Source: Betaproteobacteria bacterium (GTDB lineage Bacteria > Pseudomonadota > Gammaproteobacteria > Burkholderiales > SG8-41). Taken from it: 9,118 nt of DNA. Positions 6,549 to 9,118 of this stretch are shown piece by piece. Where the stretch lies: positions 1-9,118 of the forward strand of contig JAKFUJ010000211.1 in the NCBI GenBank assembly GCA_021732805.1. The letters run 5' to 3'. The notes below the pieces were generated by a model. The model was given only the letters and a program-made list of their open reading frames with translations. It ran no database searches and had not been told where the DNA came from. Position numbers and translations under genes: made by a program. Within the stretch, counting starts at the first letter, position 1. The number at the start of each line of letters is the position of its first letter.

Positions 6549-6584
6549 AAAAAAGCCTGCCGGGCCATCGCCCCGCAGGCTTTT
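6547..6584 (-). terminator. Strong intrinsic terminator after the upstream Bug gene
   Basis: Read on the minus strand, GCCTGC (complement of 6575-6580) pairs with GCAGGC (complement of 6555-6560). One mismatch and a further 3 G-C pairs (complement of 6571-6573 with 6562-6564) extend the stem around a loop of about 6 nt. Eight consecutive T follow (complement of 6547-6554). This is a textbook Rho-independent terminator. It lies 25 nt beyond the stop codon of the Bug gene ending at 6610 and only 46 nt before the start of the next Bug gene. The plus-strand side has only TTTT, so it would act less well in that direction. Confidence 0.88.
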
Positions 6585-6609
6585 ATCTAAAGAACCGGAT
6601 TAGTTTTTT

Positions 6610-7584
6610 TTAGTTCGTGTGATACAGATTCGCTGCCTTGATCACTTTTTCCCATTTGTCTTTTTCTGACTTGATGTAAGCGCCGAACGCTTCGGGTGTG
6701 GTCGGCGCCGCATCAAGTCCCGAAGCGAACAGTATCTTATTGACGTCCGGCAGGTTCAGGACAGTCACTATTTCCTTGTTCAGGCGGTTGATGATGGGAC
6801 GCGGCGTTTTTGCCGGCACCAGCACGCCGTACCAGTTATTGGCGTCGAATCCCTTGACACCGGATTCGGCGATGGTCGGCAGCTCCGGCACCAGGGCCGA
6901 ACGTTTGGCGGTGGTGACGCCCAGCGCGCGTAGTTTGCCGGATTTGATGTGCGGCACGGCGCTGGCCGCGGTTGCGAAAATCAGGTTGATGTTGCCGGCC
7001 ACCAGATCAACGATCGAGGGGCCGCCGCCCTTGTACGGGACATGCACGATTTTTGTGCCGGTTTGAAGATTGAACAGCTCCAGCGCGAGGTGGCCGGCGC
7101 CGCCGACACCCGATGAGCCGCCGTTCAGCGACTTGGTCTTGGCCAGCGCCACCAGTTCGGTGACGTTTTTGGCGGCGACCGACGGATGCACAACCAGGAT
7201 GTTGGTCGCATCCACGGCCTGCGAAACCGGTATCACGTCTTTCAGCGGATCAAAATTGAGTTTTTTGTACAGTGACGGGTTGATCGCCAGCGCGGCAATG
7301 GTGCCCATCAGCACGGTGTAGCCATCGGGCGCTGCATTGGCGGTGATTTCGGTGGCGATATTGCCGGCAGCGCCGGGACGGTTGTCGATGATGATCTGCT
7401 GGCCGAGCAGTTCGCCGAGCTTGTTGCCCATCGCACGGGCCGTGGTATCGGTGCCGCCACCGGGCGCGAAGCCGACGAGCATGCGGATCGGTTTGGTCGG
7501 TTGCCAGTCAGCGGCGATGCCCTGCGCGGCGAATGTCGCCAGCACGGCGCTTGTCAGCAGACGGGATATCAGGCTTTTGTTCAT
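6610..7584 (-). CDS. Bug/TctC-family periplasmic solute-binding receptor, downstream of the PdxA-like gene
   Basis: Complete Bug protein of 324 residues. GGAGG lies 5 nt before the ATG at 7584. A signal peptide covers residues 1-24 (M-N-K-S, hydrophobic core, Q-G-I-A before A-D). Family motifs are G-F-A-P-G-G-G-T-D at 38-46, I-D-N-R-P-G-A at 66-72, A-P-D-G-Y-T at 85-90, H-V-P-Y-K-G-G-G-P at 181-189 and N-N-W-Y-G-V in the C-terminal lobe. It is clearly a diverged paralogue of the other two receptors here, not a recent copy. The gene is 50 nt after the PdxA-like gene and closes that transcript, as a strong terminator follows. It probably imports the substrate handled by the PdxA-like and MmgE/PrpD proteins; the ligand is unknown and no TctA or TctB gene is nearby. 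Confidence 0.95.
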   Translation of the reverse strand: MNKSLISRLLTSAVLATFAAQGIAADWQPTKPIRMLVGFAPGGGTDTTARAMGNKLGELLGQQIIIDNRPGAAGNIATEITANAAPDGYTVLMGTIAALAINPSLYKKLNFDPLKDVIPVSQAVDATNILVVHPSVAAKNVTELVALAKTKSLNGGSSGVGGAGHLALELFNLQTGTKIVHVPYKGGGPSIVDLVAGNINLIFATAASAVPHIKSGKLRALGVTTAKRSALVPELPTIAESGVKGFDANNWYGVLVPAKTPRPIINRLNKEIVTVLNLPDVNKILFASGLDAAPTTPEAFGAYIKSEKDKWEKVIKAANLYHTN

Positions 7585-7617
7585 GTAATCCTCCGGTTTG
7601 TAGTTGGATTTAAAGCA

Positions 7618-7631
7618 GTAACAGTTGTTAC
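7618..7631. repeat. Short perfect dyad in the gap between the PdxA-like and Bug genes
   Basis: GTAAC (7618-7622) and GTTAC (7627-7631) are perfect inverted repeats with a 4-nt AGTT centre, lying just after the PdxA-like stop codon (7635-7637). The stem is too short and lacks a T-tract, so it is not a good terminator. It may be a weak mRNA hairpin or a regulator site related to the dyad at 8677-8691. Confidence 0.3.
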
Positions 7632-7634
7632 GGT

Positions 7635-8663
7635 TCAGGCTGCAGCGTTTTTGGCCGCGGCTGCTTTGCGACCGGCGGCGAGTTTTGAGGCAAGTGTAAA
7701 TGCGTGTTCCATGGCGCCGGGATCGGCCTTGCCCTGGCCGACGATGTCGTAGGCGGTGCCATGAGCCGGTGTGGTGAACACGGTTTTCAGGCCGGCGGTC
7801 ACGGTGACACCCTTGTTGAAGCCGAGCAACTTGGTCGCGATCTGGCCCTGGTCGTGGTACATCATGACCACGCCGTCGAAATCGCCTTTCAGCGCCTTCA
7901 GGAAAATCACATCCGACGAAATCGGGCCTGTGCAGTCGATGCCGCCGTTTTTCAGCGAATCGACCGTGGGGCGGATGATGCGGATTTCTTCATCGCCGAA
8001 CAGGCCGTTTTCGCCGTTGTGCGGATTCAGCGCGGCGACGCCGATGCGCGGGCTGGTTTTTCCGGTGGCGCGCAGCGTGTCGTTGGCGAGGTTGACCGCG
8101 GCGGTGATGCGTTCCGGGGAGATCATGGTCACGGCCTCGCGCAACGCGACATGCGAGGTGACACGGAAGGTGCTGAACTGGTCGATGACATTCATTTCAC
8201 CAAAGAAACCGCTGTGTCCGGTGAGATGGGCGAACATCTGGTGTTCATCGTTGAATTTCCAGCCGCCGCGGTTCATCGCGCCCTTGTTCAGCGGCGCGAA
8301 GCAGATGCCGTCGAGTTTGCCGGCCATCGCCAGATCGATCATCACCTTCAGCGTGTCGCCGGCGAGTTTGCCGGATTCGTCTGAGGAAGTGCCTTGCGGA
8401 AATTTCGCGGGATCGGTGTTGCCGAGATCAAGCAGCGGCAGGTCCAGGCGCGGCCAGGTCACTTCGTCGATGCTGCGATAGACGGTGTACGGGATTTTGA
8501 CGCCGGCGTTGCGCATGCCGAGTTCAAGCACGCGTTGGTCGCCGATGATGACCACGTTGGCGAGTTGCGCCGGTTTGCCGGAAGCCAGCAGCCTGGCAGC
8601 GATTTCAGGGCCGATGCCGGTGACGTCGCCGAGCATGCAGCCAATGCGGGGCAGTGCAGTCAT
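7635..8663 (-). CDS. PdxA-family NAD-dependent dehydrogenase, probably catabolic rather than vitamin B6-related
   Basis: Protein of 342 residues, slightly longer than E. coli PdxA because of an alanine/lysine-rich tail. AAAGG lies about 8 nt before the ATG at 8663. The family oxidises a 3-hydroxy acid with NAD and usually loses CO2. Seen: G-D-V-T-G-I-G-P-E at 12-20, A-P-L-N-K at 123-127, and all three metal-binding histidines, His171 (S-H-V-A-L), His215 (N-P-H-N-G-E) and His270 (Y-H-D-Q-G). Of the residues that hold the phosphorylated substrate in E. coli PdxA (His136, Thr137, Lys274, Asn283, Arg292), only His141 and Lys278 are kept; the others are Gln142, Thr287 and Phe296. A non-phosphorylated substrate is therefore likely. 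TphB/IphB dihydrodiol dehydrogenases, which make protocatechuate, are one precedent. The neighbours (MmgE/PrpD, Bug) also point to catabolism. Confidence 0.88.
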   Translation of the reverse strand: MTALPRIGCMLGDVTGIGPEIAARLLASGKPAQLANVVIIGDQRVLELGMRNAGVKIPYTVYRSIDEVTWPRLDLPLLDLGNTDPAKFPQGTSSDESGKLAGDTLKVMIDLAMAGKLDGICFAPLNKGAMNRGGWKFNDEHQMFAHLTGHSGFFGEMNVIDQFSTFRVTSHVALREAVTMISPERITAAVNLANDTLRATGKTSPRIGVAALNPHNGENGLFGDEEIRIIRPTVDSLKNGGIDCTGPISSDVIFLKALKGDFDGVVMMYHDQGQIATKLLGFNKGVTVTAGLKTVFTTPAHGTAYDIVGQGKADPGAMEHAFTLASKLAAGRKAAAAKNAAA

Positions 8664-8676
8664 AAAAATACCTTTA

Positions 8677-8691
8677 ATAACAATTAGTTAT
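8677..8691. repeat. Short perfect dyad in the gap between the MmgE/PrpD and PdxA-like genes
   Basis: ATAAC (8677-8681) and GTTAT (8687-8691) are perfect inverted repeats around AATTA, in the T-N11-A form seen at LysR-type regulator sites. The gap is only 29 nt and the element lies immediately upstream of the ribosome site for the PdxA-like gene. A similar dyad, GTAAC-AGTT-GTTAC, occupies 7618-7631 in the next gap. The spacers differ by one base, so a shared protein site is doubtful; a small mRNA hairpin or chance in AT-rich DNA is also possible. Confidence 0.3.
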
Positions 8692-8692
8692 G

Positions 8693-9118
8693 CTACTTTT
8701 TCAATCTGCGCTTTACGCTGTCGCGGCCGGCGCCGATTGCCAGCAGGCGGGTCAGGTCGCGAGTGTGCTTGAGTTTCTCCAGATTGAATACCAGATCGAT
8801 GACTTTGCCGCAGATGGCCTGAGGCAGCCCGCCCCAGGCAGCACATTCGACGAACTTGTTTGCGACCTCATCATCGTTCATCGGATTTGCCGGACTGCCT
8901 TTGCCAAAATCAGCGCGGCCACTGATGGTGCGACCGTCTTTCAATTCGATATCGATAATGGTGGTCATTTTTTCATAGCCGGCGGCTTCAGCCTCGGGAT
9001 GCACATCAAAATCGATCAGGCTGATGCTGCGTTGCACATCGGCACGGTTGACGATAGCGTCGGTGAACTCGGCGAGCCCTGCCTTGCGTTCCAGCAGCAG
9101 AATGGCCATGCAGAATTC
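8693..9118 (-). CDS. MmgE/PrpD-family protein, C-terminal part (N-terminus beyond the window edge)
   Basis: The frame stays open through the right edge: the codons before the Met at 9109 read E-F-C, and this stretch resembles the family's interior, so the Met is internal. About 142 codons with the stop at 8693-8695 are present, roughly the last third of a usual ~450-residue protein. Typical of the C-terminal domain are F-T-D-A-I-V soon after the edge, a beta segment around T-T-I-I-D-I-E-L-K-D-G-R, and F-G-K-G-S-P-A-N-P-M followed by V-A-N-K-F. The family includes 2-methylcitrate dehydratase (PrpD) and cis-aconitate decarboxylase, so an activity on a small polycarboxylate is likely, but the active-site part is not in view. 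The PdxA-like gene starts 29 nt downstream, implying co-transcription. Confidence 0.85.
   Translation of the reverse strand, partial: EFCMAILLLERKAGLAEFTDAIVNRADVQRSISLIDFDVHPEAEAAGYEKMTTIIDIELKDGRTISGRADFGKGSPANPMNDDEVANKFVECAAWGGLPQAICGKVIDLVFNLEKLKHTRDLTRLLAIGAGRDSVKRRLKK

Noticed and set aside
7704..8481. Two long plus-strand open frames opposite the PdxA-like gene
   Set aside because: They are antisense to a clear PdxA-family coding region in GC-rich DNA, where long shadow frames are expected; no recognisable protein features.
7635..8663. Annotation as vitamin B6 biosynthesis pdxA
   Set aside because: Several phosphate-contact residues are replaced and the neighbours are catabolic and uptake genes, so the gene symbol is withheld.
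9113..9118. GAATTC (EcoRI site) at the very end of the window
   Set aside because: It could hint at a cloning boundary, but another GAATTC occurs at 4255-4260 inside the window, and the MmgE/PrpD frame runs through it normally. No sign of vector sequence.
1..9118. Defence system, prophage, integron, transposon or CRISPR content
   Set aside because: No nuclease, integrase, transposase, toxin-antitoxin pair or regularly spaced repeat was seen on either strand; the region looks like ordinary metabolic chromosome.

Overview
The window looks like chromosomal DNA of a GC-rich betaproteobacterium, most likely Burkholderiales. This is inferred mainly from three genes for Bug/TctC-type periplasmic solute receptors, a family greatly expanded in that group, and from the catabolic genes among them. 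No tRNA, rRNA, transposase, CRISPR array or phage gene is visible. Assignments come from motifs and remembered family sequences; no search was run.

Layout. (1) Positions 1-731, minus strand: a Bug receptor gene whose C-terminal end lies beyond the left edge. (2) 732-905: divergent intergenic region. (3) 906-2559, plus strand: a compact three-gene unit coding for an exported SGNH-type hydrolase, a small cupin and an exported protein of unknown function; the last two genes overlap. (4) 2669-4405, plus strand: a GlsB/YeaQ-type membrane protein, a DUF2254 membrane protein and a 50-residue proline/lysine-rich peptide. (5) 4432-4467: a hairpin that can terminate both converging units. (6) 4483-9118, minus strand, read right to left: an MmgE/PrpD-family protein cut by the right edge, a PdxA-family dehydrogenase, a Bug receptor, a strong intrinsic terminator, a second Bug receptor, and a LigJ-type 4-oxalomesaconate hydratase.

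The minus-strand block reads as a catabolic and uptake locus. LigJ acts in the meta-cleavage branch of protocatechuate/gallate breakdown. PdxA-family enzymes include, besides vitamin B6 enzymes, dehydrogenases that turn aromatic dihydrodiol carboxylates into protocatechuate (TphB/IphB type), and this one has lost residues that hold a phosphate in true PdxA. Bug receptors bind small carboxylates for TctAB-type transporters. A route for an aromatic or related polycarboxylate is therefore plausible but unproven: no ring hydroxylase, dioxygenase, TctA/TctB or other lig gene is in the window. The plus-strand genes look like envelope or stress functions and an uncharacterised exported hydrolase unit.

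The points most worth a second look are the altered substrate pocket of the PdxA-like enzyme, the Bug-LigJ gene pair isolated from other lig genes, and the SGNH-cupin-exported-protein unit.
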